NCBI RefSeq assembly: GCF_002906165.1
Contig: NZ_PPCN01000006.1
Span: forward strand, 247,280 to 311,279
DNA: 64,000 nt
Source of the DNA: Roseibium marinum
GTDB lineage: Bacteria; Pseudomonadota; Alphaproteobacteria; Rhizobiales; Stappiaceae
Direction: 5' to 3'
Shown here: positions 9,501 to 17,900 of the stretch, one piece after another
Numbering within the stretch: the stretch's first letter is position 1
Layout: each line of letters opens with the position of its first letter
Position numbers and translations under genes: made by a program
The notes under the pieces: generated by a model
What the model was told of the DNA's origin: nothing
Database searches by the model: none
What the model saw: only the letters and a program-made list of their open reading frames with translations

Positions 9501-12500
9501 ATCCCGATCGGAGCCGCGCTTTCGCGTGTCAGGTCGGCTTCGAACTCGTGCCACGTTGCTTCGACGCAGACCTCGCTGGGGCCATAGAGATTGAAAATGC
9601 GTAAATCCGTCTGCTGTGCGGCCTTGCGAACCGCTTCGACCATCGGGATCGGCAGTTCCTCGGCACCAAGCAGGAGTGTGCGGACCGGCCAGGCCGAATC
9701 GATCTGACCAGCGTCCAAGAGAATGGAAAGAAGGCTTGGGGTCAGGCTGAGCGAGGTAATGCCGTCTCCGGCTATTTGCGCGGAAAGGCCGCGCGGATCG
9801 GTTTTGATCTCATCCGGGATGATGTGCAGGGTATGGCCGAACAGTAGCGCGGCGTAGATCTCGTGTACCGAAACGTCAAAGGCGAGCGACGCGAGGGCGG
9901 CGTGATGGCCCGGCACCGCGTCTCTGCCACCATGAATTGTTCCGTTCATCCAGCGGATCAGGTTTGCCACGCTGCCGTGTTCGATCATGACACCCTTGGG
10001 CGCACCGGTGGTGCCGGACGTGAACAGGACATAAGCCAGGTCATCCGGCCCGACAGAAGGCAGAGCGGCTGTCGCGTCCGTCCTGTCCGCAACGGTTGCC
10101 ACACGTGCCGTGAGGAATGCCTTGGCGCGGGTCTCCTCCTCCTCACCGGTCACCACAAGAGCGATACCCGCCTGTTCCGCGATTTGCCGGAGCCGCGCAT
10201 CCGGCAACTTCGGATCGAGCGGAACATAAGCCGCGCCCGCGTGCTGTATCGCAAGAAGGGCGATCACTGCGTCGGCCGACCGGGACAGAAACAGACCGAC
10301 CCGGTCTCCCGGTGCGGCACCGTGACTTGAAACCAGCGCCCGCGCCAGGGTCTGAACCTTGTCGGCGAGGCTGCGATAGGTCAGGCTCCTGCCCGCCTCA
10401 ACCAACGCTGTTGCTTCGGGGGTTCGGGCCACCTGCCTGGCAAACATGTCGGTGAGCGTATCAGGCGCGATTACTTCAGGCTCTTCAGCCGAGACTTGCG
10501 GCAGGATAGCCAGGTGATCGAGCGGGATCGCAGCCGTCTCGACCATCTGACGGGCGACATGGCACCAGCTCCGAGCCAGACGTTCGGCGCGCGCGGCGGG
10601 AACAACGCTTTTACGATAGCTGAGTTCAAGGTTGAAACAGCCTTCCTCGCGCTCCACCACATCGAAGGTCAGGTCGAAACGGGCCGACCGGCCGGCATGC
10701 GGCAGCGCGTTGACGGTCAGCCCGTCGAATTCAGCCCGGCTTCGCGTCAGGCGTTGCAATCCGACCATCACCTCGACAAGCGGCGTACGCGCCGGATCGT
10801 GCTGGATCGGCAGGCTGTCGATCAACCGGTCATAGGGATAGTGCTGATGCTCAAGCGCACCAAGCACGACGGCGTGCGCCGCCGACAGGAAGCTATCCGT
10901 GCTCTTGTGGCCCGCGACGCTGAAACGGAGCGGCACCATGTTGACATAAAGGCCGATCTGGCTCTCCAGTTCAACCAGATCGCGTCCGGCGACCGCGGTG
11001 CCGACAACAACTTCGTCCTGCCCCGACCAGCGTGTCAGGGTAAAGGCGGTGATGGCGGCGACAAAGGAAAACAGGCTGATACCCGCTGCCTGGGCCCGTT
11101 GCTGCAGCGCCAGCGACAGGTCCGGATCGAGACCGCTGCTGACGATTTCTCCCGCATCGGAAAGGTTCGCCGGGCGCGGGCGGTCAAGCGGAAGGTCAAG
11201 CCGGGGAACCGGCCCTTTCATCGTCTCCGCCCAATAGGCTGCCGCTTCGCTCATTTCCGGGCCGTCCGACCGGCCGCTGATCCAGCGGGCGATATCCCGC
11301 TGCTGCAGCGGCAGGGCTTTCAGCGCATCGGCGCGCATCGCCTTTTCAGAGTTGTAGAGCCGGGAAAGATCCCGGGCGATCACGTCCAGCGAAATGGCGT
11401 CGCCCACAATATGATGGAGCGCGAACGCCAGGACATGTTCTTCCTCGTCGATCCGCACGAGAAGTACCCGCGACAGGTAGCCTTCGGAAAGATCGAACCC
11501 GCGCGCCATGAAAGCGGCAACGGCGTCCTGCGCGCTTGCGAGGTCCGGCGCGTCCCCCTGATCGAATGCGTGAGGCCGTGGCGGCTGGACGACCTGACGC
11601 GGCCCATCGTCCTTGATCACGAAGGCCGTGCGCAGACTTTCGTGACGCTGCATCACCCCGTCGAGCGCCCGGCGCAGGGCGGGTACGTCAAGGGAGCCGT
11701 GAAGCGAGAAGGCGGTGGATACGACATAATCGGCCCGCCCGGGCCTGATCCGGTCGAGCACGAAGAGCTGCTGCTGCGCGGGTGTCAACGGATCGTCGGC
11801 AGCCTGCGGCGCGGGCTCGATCCGCGTCCCCTGCGCTCCGCCGCGCACGCGCACATGCCGTGCGAGACCGGCAACGGTCGGCTCGGCGAAAAACTCACGG
11901 ATCGACAGGGAGCATCCGAAATCGCGGCGGATGCGCCCGATCACCCTGGCCGTCAGCAGGCTGTGCCCTCCGGCAGCAAAAAAATCCTCCGTTCGCCCGA
12001 AAGCCGGCCTGTCCAGAACCTCCGCGAAGATACGGGCTATGCCTGTTTCCGTATCGTCCCGCGGCGGATCGATCCCGGTTTTTGCGGCTGGTGCCGTTCC
12101 CTGCATCTGTCTCAGGGCGGTGCGGTCAATTTTCCCGCTGGCCATGAGGGGCAGCTTCGGCAGCGCTATCAGCGCCGAAGGTATCATGTAGGCGGGCAGG
12201 CGGCCCGCGAGCTGGTCGAGCACCGTTTCGGGTTCAGCCCCCTGACGGAGGACGGCATAGGCGGTGAGCGAGCGGACCTCGCCCGACGGTCCATGTTCGG
12301 CAAGGACAACCGCTTCGTCCACGCTCGAAAGCTGCCGCAAGGCGGCTTCGATCTCGCCAAGCTCGATCCTGTGGCCGCGCAGTTTCACCTGATCGTCCAG
12401 ACGCCCCAGCACTTCAAACCGGCCGTCGGCGCGCCGGCGCGCCAGATCTCCGGTGCGGTAGTATCTGGCAGACACCGCGAACGGGTGGCCGGGATAGCGC

Positions 12501-14938
12501 TCCGCCGTGAGTTCGGGCCTGTCGTGATAGCCCACACCCAGCCCGGCGCCCGTCAGGCACAATTCCCCAACGGTGCCCACCGGCATGATCTGCCCGTTGC
12601 GCCCCCGGATGAAAGCCCCTTCGCCGAGAAAAGGACGGCCGACACATAAAAATCCGTCCGAGAGGTCCTGCGCAGTCGACCAGATGGTGGTTTCCGTAGG
12701 CCCGTAGACGTTGATCGCGCGCGTTTTCGGAAGGGCGCGAAGCCCGTTGAAAAGATCGGCGGGCAATGCCTCGCCGCCGACCAGAACCGTCCCCACATCC
12801 TCAAGACTTTCCCAGCCAGCGGCATCGACCAGCGTGCGCAGGCGGGAAGGCGTGACCTGCAGCACGTCGATAGAGCGCTCGCGGATCAGATCGCAGATTG
12901 CCAGGGGGTCGGCTGCGGTATCGTCGTCGGCGAGAACCACTTCCAGGCCGAGCGCAAGACCGGAGATCAGTTCAAGAACCGAAATGTCGAACGTGTGCGT
13001 CGTCAGCCCGAGGATACGCTCACCGGATTTGAGACCGAGCGTGGCGGGCAGGCTTTCGGTGAAGGCCGAAACGCTGCGATGAGCGATCTCGACGCCCTTG
13101 GGCTGCCCGGTGGAACCCGATGTATAGGCGACATAGATCAGATCGTCCGGCAAGGGGACCGGCCCTTCGAAAGCAGCCTCGGGCAGAACGGTTTCCGCAC
13201 CGAGCCGCAGGACGGGACCCTCGTACCCTGAAGGCAGAGAGGCCTCATTCGCGGCGATGAGCGCGCTCACACCCGCATCGCCCACAATGAACCCGGTGCG
13301 CGCCGCCGGGTCGCGCGGACCGAGCGGCACATAGGCGGCGCCGATGCGGATCAGCGCCAGCATGGCCGTCACCAGCCAGGAATTGCGGGGCAGCATCAGA
13401 CCGACCCTGTCTCCACGGTGCACGCCGAGCGTGGAACCGAGATGCGCCGCGAGCCGATCGGCCCTGCGGGACAGCTCCGCATAGGTCAGGGTTTCGCCGC
13501 CGGCCGTCAGTGCGGCGGCGTCCGGCATTTCCGCTGACCGGGCCGCAAGCAGCCCCGCCATGCTGCCGGGAGAAGGCAGATCCTCCGGAGGCTGGCTGAG
13601 CGCACGGGCCTCCTGCGAGTCCAGCAGGTGATGCTCGTTCAGTGGCCCTTCGGCCTCCGCGATCAGTCTCTCGAGAAGATCCGCGAAATGGCGGGCAAAC
13701 TGCGTCAGCATGTTCCGGTCATGACATTCGGGATTTGCGGAAAAATGCAGGTGAAGGGACCCCGCCAGGGAAACCTGCAGTGTCAGGGGCGCATGCGTTT
13801 CTTCGGTAAGCGCTTCCGGGATCGCCTGCAGCCCGCTCGCGGCTTCCGCCTCGGACGCACCGCCCAGAGGATAGTTCTCGACGATCAGCAGCGTATCGAA
13901 GACGCGGGCAGCCTGCGGGGCGGCTCCCTGAATGCCGGCAAGCGGCACATGCTCATGGTCCGCGCGCGCCAGCATGTCGGCATGAACCTGTCGGGCGGTG
14001 TCCGCGAAGCTCTCTACCTCGCCAAAACGCACCCTGACCGGCACCGCGTTGATCAGAAGACCCATCATCCTGTCCGCACCCGGCAGATCCGAAGGGCGGT
14101 TGGCGATCACAGAGGTAAACAGCGCATCGCTTGTGTCGGTATATTTGGCGAGAAAAACGCCCCACGCGGCGTGGAGCAGAGCACCCGGCGTCAACCGCAA
14201 CCGGCTGGCGAGCTCCTCGAGCGCGCGCAAAACCTCGGGATCAAGGGTGCGCTCGACATCTGCCGTTCCCGCACCTGAATGCGGCGCATCGCCAGAAGGA
14301 AGCGCAGGCATCGGTTCGTGACCGTCCAGATAGGTTTTCCAGTATGGCAGCGACTTTTCAACCGGCCTGTCCTGCACCCATTTGATGAAATTGCTGTAGG
14401 CGCGGGCCGGCGCGAGTCCGGATGGCCGGCCGGCGCAGAGGGAGGCATAAAGCGATGAGAATTCCTCGGCCAGCAACCCGAGACACCAGCCGTCGAGCAA
14501 CACATGATGATGCGTCCAGATCATCAGGTGTTCCTGCGGTGATCGCCGCACCAGCTGAATCCGCGAGGGCGGTCCTGCCTCCAGGTCGAAGCCCCGCACC
14601 CGTTCCGCCAGACAAAGCCGGGCGGTCCGGGCCTCCCGGTCCCGCGGATCCAGAGCGCTCAGATCATGCGCGGTTACCTCCGCAGACGCCTGTTTCAGGA
14701 CAATCTGGAGAAACCGCGGCGTGTTGCGCAGGATGAAGGCAGTCCTGAGTATCGTGTGACGGTCGATCAGCTGCTGCCAGGCTGCATCGAAGGCAGCCCG
14801 GTCCAGCGGACCTTTCAGCGCGATGCGGATCTGCTGGGTATAGGCGGTGGAATCGGGTGCCCGCAGGCCCGCCACCACCATGGCTTCCTGCATGGGAGAA
14901 AGCGGGTAGATATCCTGGATGCGGTCCTTGCGGATCAT
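3572..14938 (-). CDS. NRPS, terminal three modules: C-A-T-C-A-T-C-A-T-E-TE
   Basis: A 3788-residue synthetase that finishes and releases the peptide. Start chosen at the ATG of MIRKDRIQDIYPLSP, preceded by a GGGGGGAG ribosome site; the frame stays open to 15046 but that would overlap the previous gene. Order: C (1-430, HHVLLDG, DCL-like PLSPMQ start, fitting the upstream E domain); A (480-960); T (Ser993); C (1040-1480, HHIVGDA); A (1490-1990); T (Ser2031); C (2075-2500); A (2530-2985); T (Ser3055, GADSL); E (3100-3520, IHHLAVDG, EGHGR, DTVGW); TE (3540-3788, GLSGG with Ser3610, GNHAD). Specificity residues read by eye: DILQLGVIW (glycine-like), DVHSLGLVE (not recognised) and DAATIAAVC (aromatic, Phe/Tyr-like with an enlarged pocket). 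The final residue would be D-configured. TE probably cyclises the chain. The gap to the upstream gene is 52 bases. Confidence 0.93.
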   Translation of the reverse strand: MIRKDRIQDIYPLSPMQEAMVVAGLRAPDSTAYTQQIRIALKGPLDRAAFDAAWQQLIDRHTILRTAFILRNTPRFLQIVLKQASAEVTAHDLSALDPRDREARTARLCLAERVRGFDLEAGPPSRIQLVRRSPQEHLMIWTHHHVLLDGWCLGLLAEEFSSLYASLCAGRPSGLAPARAYSNFIKWVQDRPVEKSLPYWKTYLDGHEPMPALPSGDAPHSGAGTADVERTLDPEVLRALEELASRLRLTPGALLHAAWGVFLAKYTDTSDALFTSVIANRPSDLPGADRMMGLLINAVPVRVRFGEVESFADTARQVHADMLARADHEHVPLAGIQGAAPQAARVFDTLLIVENYPLGGASEAEAASGLQAIPEALTEETHAPLTLQVSLAGSLHLHFSANPECHDRNMLTQFARHFADLLERLIAEAEGPLNEHHLLDSQEARALSQPPEDLPSPGSMAGLLAARSAEMPDAAALTAGGETLTYAELSRRADRLAAHLGSTLGVHRGDRVGLMLPRNSWLVTAMLALIRIGAAYVPLGPRDPAARTGFIVGDAGVSALIAANEASLPSGYEGPVLRLGAETVLPEAAFEGPVPLPDDLIYVAYTSGSTGQPKGVEIAHRSVSAFTESLPATLGLKSGERILGLTTHTFDISVLELISGLALGLEVVLADDDTAADPLAICDLIRERSIDVLQVTPSRLRTLVDAAGWESLEDVGTVLVGGEALPADLFNGLRALPKTRAINVYGPTETTIWSTAQDLSDGFLCVGRPFLGEGAFIRGRNGQIMPVGTVGELCLTGAGLGVGYHDRPELTAERYPGHPFAVSARYYRTGDLARRRADGRFEVLGRLDDQVKLRGHRIELGEIEAALRQLSSVDEAVVLAEHGPSGEVRSLTAYAVLRQGAEPETVLDQLAGRLPAYMIPSALIALPKLPLMASGKIDRTALRQMQGTAPAAKTGIDPPRDDTETGIARIFAEVLDRPAFGRTEDFFAAGGHSLLTARVIGRIRRDFGCSLSIREFFAEPTVAGLARHVRVRGGAQGTRIEPAPQAADDPLTPAQQQLFVLDRIRPGRADYVVSTAFSLHGSLDVPALRRALDGVMQRHESLRTAFVIKDDGPRQVVQPPRPHAFDQGDAPDLASAQDAVAAFMARGFDLSEGYLSRVLLVRIDEEEHVLAFALHHIVGDAISLDVIARDLSRLYNSEKAMRADALKALPLQQRDIARWISGRSDGPEMSEAAAYWAETMKGPVPRLDLPLDRPRPANLSDAGEIVSSGLDPDLSLALQQRAQAAGISLFSFVAAITAFTLTRWSGQDEVVVGTAVAGRDLVELESQIGLYVNMVPLRFSVAGHKSTDSFLSAAHAVVLGALEHQHYPYDRLIDSLPIQHDPARTPLVEVMVGLQRLTRSRAEFDGLTVNALPHAGRSARFDLTFDVVEREEGCFNLELSYRKSVVPAARAERLARSWCHVARQMVETAAIPLDHLAILPQVSAEEPEVIAPDTLTDMFARQVARTPEATALVEAGRSLTYRSLADKVQTLARALVSSHGAAPGDRVGLFLSRSADAVIALLAIQHAGAAYVPLDPKLPDARLRQIAEQAGIALVVTGEEEETRAKAFLTARVATVADRTDATAALPSVGPDDLAYVLFTSGTTGAPKGVMIEHGSVANLIRWMNGTIHGGRDAVPGHHAALASLAFDVSVHEIYAALLFGHTLHIIPDEIKTDPRGLSAQIAGDGITSLSLTPSLLSILLDAGQIDSAWPVRTLLLGAEELPIPMVEAVRKAAQQTDLRIFNLYGPSEVCVEATWHEFEADLTRESAAPIGMPIDGAEVLICDANLRALPPGIVGQICIGGPGLARGYLNAPELTDAAFVPHPQRPGARLYLTGDFGYRREDGVLMFCGRRDQQVKIRGYRIELLEIERQLTALPDIRSAVVTAPEGPAGRELVAYVVAGTLDAEAVRQALAEVLPAYMVPERYVRLDKIPLNASGKLDRSRLPAPGEPVAAGTPPRPGRETEIAVLWTRILGMERVTREDDFFRCGGHSLAAIRLLTALERETGVTVPLADFLRRPTVAGLAALSLEAGTADEIRPAPPAADYPLSPAQRRLWVLNEIDPKAYLLNVAVRIEGPLDPDRLAQACAQVGARHSALGTRFVTAGGAPRQIPAACETGLSQHDARGWSESRLQDALRQAAQTPFDLETGPPLRLQLWRSADERALFLLSLHHIVGDAGSLDLVLNEICVVYDALGTGETSPLQPLALQAHDIAVHENGLLARLEAGEKSPLSAARDYWHQQLAGGPIRLDLPSDRPRPKVKTSAGRTIPFTVDRALAKALTDRAASAQGGLFPLLTALVKTLFHRYTGEEDIWLGAAITARQGVERAAQVGFQVQTVVLRDQVSGNMPFAALVDAVAETIVQATTHAAYPLDNLIAELNVPRDTSRAGLFDAMIVYHVSEAQPDGMKDLSFTPVPLADDIARFDLTVHFSRDGDCLSGAIEFNTGLFDADRVTRLIEHLLQLARSVVEAGDRSVSALDMIPPPERALLSAFSTGPAAPMPTGTIHDAVWVQVARTPDRVAVAGSEPLTYARLKSDAQDLAAWLVDTGKLVRGEAVGVCMERGSDLVTAILAVMEAGGVYLPLDPAHPETRMDKALSEAGCRFVLYDAAGQGVSSVAPPVARYKNLILGGRATGAPGLHPESAYLIFTSGSTGRPKGVRVGHAAFLNMVAAQVETFGIVPEDRVLLFASPAFDASLAELFTCLTSGAALVPATAERIRDGAEFASWMTRERISVATLPPAYLAALDQPELPHLRVLITAGEAPLIRDVAHYAGRLDYFNAYGPTENAVCSTIQRVKSAGSIIPIGRPIANTQAHILGADLRPVPIGIPGEICVAGAGLALGYLDPGQTAARFVTGPDGNRLYRTGDRGTWAAEGTILYAGRDDAQVKIRGQRIELGEITAILEQHPRVQQALVLLRGEALLAYVVGTGQERELRRYAAAELPSAMVPARIVVLDAWPLTSSGKIDRARLPEPASQSPREHAVPLPGLESEIAEIWMQVLGTGQIGRHDDIFDVGADSLKIVLLVNALKKRGFAVGVADLYLYRTVEMLAQHLRAPAPVTADRRAADDGPAPVTAIQSWFFSRFDGNLNHFNQSVTLRLDRDVSCNEIREALVSLAEKHPALRTRFRRIAGTWNQDREGQASDAVGPVEQHRVVSDAEANDIAEDIQRGLDICKGRLIGAARISHEVEGELLVLVIHHLAVDGYSWRLILRDLTDLMTGRQPAPHDGWTMGDLARAEQDLRAMPSLLRERAQWMRLLGSVSAPPWACAAPCRQDETREVTLTLSGETTGRMLRDAGPGGMESILLGALAAVLRTHLPVRDLLFLLEGHGRTPLVRAADLSDTVGWCTTMFPLALPAGAQDTPAAVAAAIFALPAGGAGFLRLLRDDPVLAERIRGAIVFNYLGEFGAPTTETGRQGPAVIGSHGTMTDPAASSLAPVDCLAVVQRGRLSVTLRANPEVIAPHLLQAMLDDMMQKAASRELQTIAHTAQPKPMRPYDVPPSDPPVLLNAGSGPDLFAMPPLLGYGSAFTQMATALRHIRLHAFDFIEAEDRLERYADAITAICGDSPIRVVGLSGGALLAFEVVKQLEAAGHRVADLVILDTPANLDPIVRSKKEVEAKIASDLAYFRDRMVSEDGSYGRAIRNAEAYEALVAKMRSFITYLDPLVTAGRIAANIHQVRSEQTWQTDAAFERWGELTSGCYRVRQGFGNHADMLDPTSGPANSEIVERILDEGKGGSAVLDTTLSAVSRKPD

Positions 14939-14990
14939 GCAGCGCTCTCCCCCCGGAAAGCAGAGGCAAACCGCAGATTGGGCTGTGGTG

Positions 14991-17900
14991 TCATTCGTCC
15001 AGCAATGCCTCGAGCTCGTCCTGCGACAGACCCGACATGGCAACATCAGATGCGGTGAGCTCGGTCCGGCCCAGGCCCTGGCAGTGATCGCAAAGGCGGC
15101 GCAGATCGGCCTCGATTTCGACTGCGAGGCGTCTGATCTTCGCTTCTTCCATTGCCTTGCCGTTCCACGTCAGGGTCAGCGCGACTTCCGAGCCATGGGC
15201 AACCACGGCGATATCTAGGGGACAGACACGGCGATGCTGCCCCGCCACGACCGGGCCGGCTGGCGCATCCACGACCGACCAGGCTCCCTCGTCCGCCCCT
15301 GATCCGCCGCCGAGGAAATTGAAACTCACCTGCGGTACGAGATCAGCGAATACCGGGTCCGCATCGGCGGCAAGCGCAGCGGGCAGATAGCTGGCGCCGT
15401 TGTCGGGAACCGAGCGGAGGGTTTCCTTGACCGCCTTTATCCGTCGATCGGCTTCACCTTCAGCCGAGGCCAGAACCACCGGATAAAGGGTCGTGAACCA
15501 TCCGACCGTGCGCGAGACATTGCGCGGGCTCAGTGCGGGTTCGCGGCCGTGGCCTTCCAGAAGCAGCATCGTCGCGCCCGGTGACCACACGCGGTCAAGG
15601 GCGTGGACGAGCGCGGTCAGGATCAGTTCCTGCGGGCGGGTCGAATAGGCCTCGTTCGCCGCGCCCGTGACGGCGAGTGAAAGATCGGCGGGCAACGTGA
15701 ACGCAAGGCTCTCGCCGTCGCGATAGAGACCGGGATCGGCAGGAGTGAGCGCGCGCGCCGGACGCGCGGCCATGTCGCGCCAGAAGGAACCGGTTTCCTT
15801 CACAAGCCTCGGGGCAGCCTCCTCGATATCCCGTGCCCACGCATTAACCGGATCGGTTTTGGCGTCGAATACGATAGGCTTGCCGGAAGCCGCCGCGCTA
15901 TAGGCCCGGTCGAAATCCGCGATAAGGATCCCCCAGGAAACCCAGTCCACCGCCGCATGATGCACGCAGATGACGAGATCGTCCGCCGCCGGTCCACGCA
16001 GCAGCAGTGCCGCCAACATTTGCCCGGCTCCGGGGTTCAAACTTTCCTGCAAGTCGGCCAGTGCCGTGCCGGCATCAGAATCATCCGGTGTGACTTCCGC
16101 GAGCGGCACGGACCCGACGGCGTCAGCGAGTTCGATCTGCGGCAGAGGCTCGGCGGGATCGAAGCGGCTTCTCAGCGCGTCGTGATGCTCGGCGAGCGCG
16201 GCCAGCGCGGTCTCGACCGCCGCCCGATCCGCCCGGCCCTGCAGACGCAGGCGCATTGCCTGATTGAAATGGTCGCGATGGTCTTTGAAAGACGAGAAGA
16301 ACCATTTCTGCGCGGGCAATGCGGGCATCCGGCCGGTCACGCGGCCCTGATCCGCCAGGGAGGCGTCATTGCCGCGCAAGACGGTCTGCGCCAGACATTC
16401 AACGGTACTCTCGCTCAGGATATCGGTGGCGGTCGTAACGATACCCTCGTTGCCCAGCCGCGATGCGATCTGGATGGCCGATATCGAATCGCCACCGGCG
16501 GCGAAGAAATCGGAGGTCACGCCGATTTCATTGGCGCCAAGCACAATCTGCCAAACCGAAAGGATCGCGGTTTCCAGCGCGTCGCGGGGAGCCACATACG
16601 CCTGAACGGCGGGGCGTGGCAGGGCAGCCGTATCGACCTTGCCGCTGGGTGTCAGAGGCAGATGGTCGAGCGGGACGACTTCCGCCGGAAGCATGTAGTC
16701 CGGCAGACGGGTGGCAAGCCAGTCGCGCAACTCGGCCGGTCCCGCGGCCGGCGCAACCGGCACCGTTGACCCCGACCCGAATACCGTCCGATGCAGAGAC
16801 GTCGCAAGGAAACCATCGGCGGCATGCGGCGCGGCGCAACTGAAATGCTCCCTCGTCCCGTCGATGCGCCGGCAGACCCCTTCGATCGCAAAATCCGGAT
16901 TTCTGCCGTTCGCCGAAACGGTGCGTGTGACCGTCCCTTCAAGCACATCCCCGACTTGAAGTCCTTCCAGGGGCCCCTCGAGAGGCAGGATTACCGGCAG
17001 CCAGCTGGAGGGGTTTTCCAGAATGTCCACAGCCTCGTCGGGATGATCCGCATCCACAACCAGATGAAGCCAGGCGAGCAAGCCGTCGATGCGTCCGCAA
17101 GCATTTACCTCAAGCCGTATCCGATGCGTGTCTTCCAGCGCCATCGGCGCTCGGAAGTCGAGATCTTCCAGCACGTCATGGCTTGTCAGAAGCCGGTCAT
17201 GCGGCAGGTTTTTCAGGCACAGGCGCAGGTCGAACGGACGTCCGACCTGCTCGAAAATCCGCTCGACATAGGCCGCCGCCACCGGCGCGAATCCCGGTCT
17301 CTCTATCAGTCCGGCGAGATCGACGCCGGCGAGCCGTGTCACGCTACGCGCCGGGATCTGGCATTGCGGGGTCCGCATCAGGCCATGGGCGTGATTTACG
17401 AGATAGGCCGCGGCCTCCGACCCGCCGATGCTGCCGACGATCTCCGCCACCAGGATATCGGCGGGCTCGGGCAAGGTCACCGACATGATGTCACCGGTGA
17501 TGATCTCGACCCGGTCCCGCATCCCCGCCGCGTGGATGCGCGCGCGCGCCTTTTCGGCCGTGACGGGATCAATCTCTACCGAATAGACCTTGCGCGCCCC
17601 GGCCTCCACGCACATGCGTGTCAGTACCGCCTCCGCGCCCGGACCGATCTCAAGCACGACCTTGCCCGTGACCTGGCGCGTCATCGCGGCGCGATAACTG
17701 AGGTTGCGCCGCGTATCGCCCGCCATAGCGCCATAGGCGAGAGTGTCGTAGACGAAGAATTCGGCGATCGAAGGCCAGACCTCCACCGGATCACGGCGGA
17801 CGGCATAGGCCAGAAGCGGGCCGCCTTCGGCCGGAACCGGTACATGCGCCTGAGCTACAGCCGGGTGCGCCGCCAGCGCGGCCTCGATTTCTCCCCGCTC

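Noticed and set aside
14939..15046. N-terminal extension of the terminal NRPS to 15046
   Set aside because: The added 36 residues are Cys/Arg-rich, overlap the end of the preceding gene and lack a ribosome site, whereas the ATG at 14938 has GGGGGGAG upstream and begins a normal C domain.
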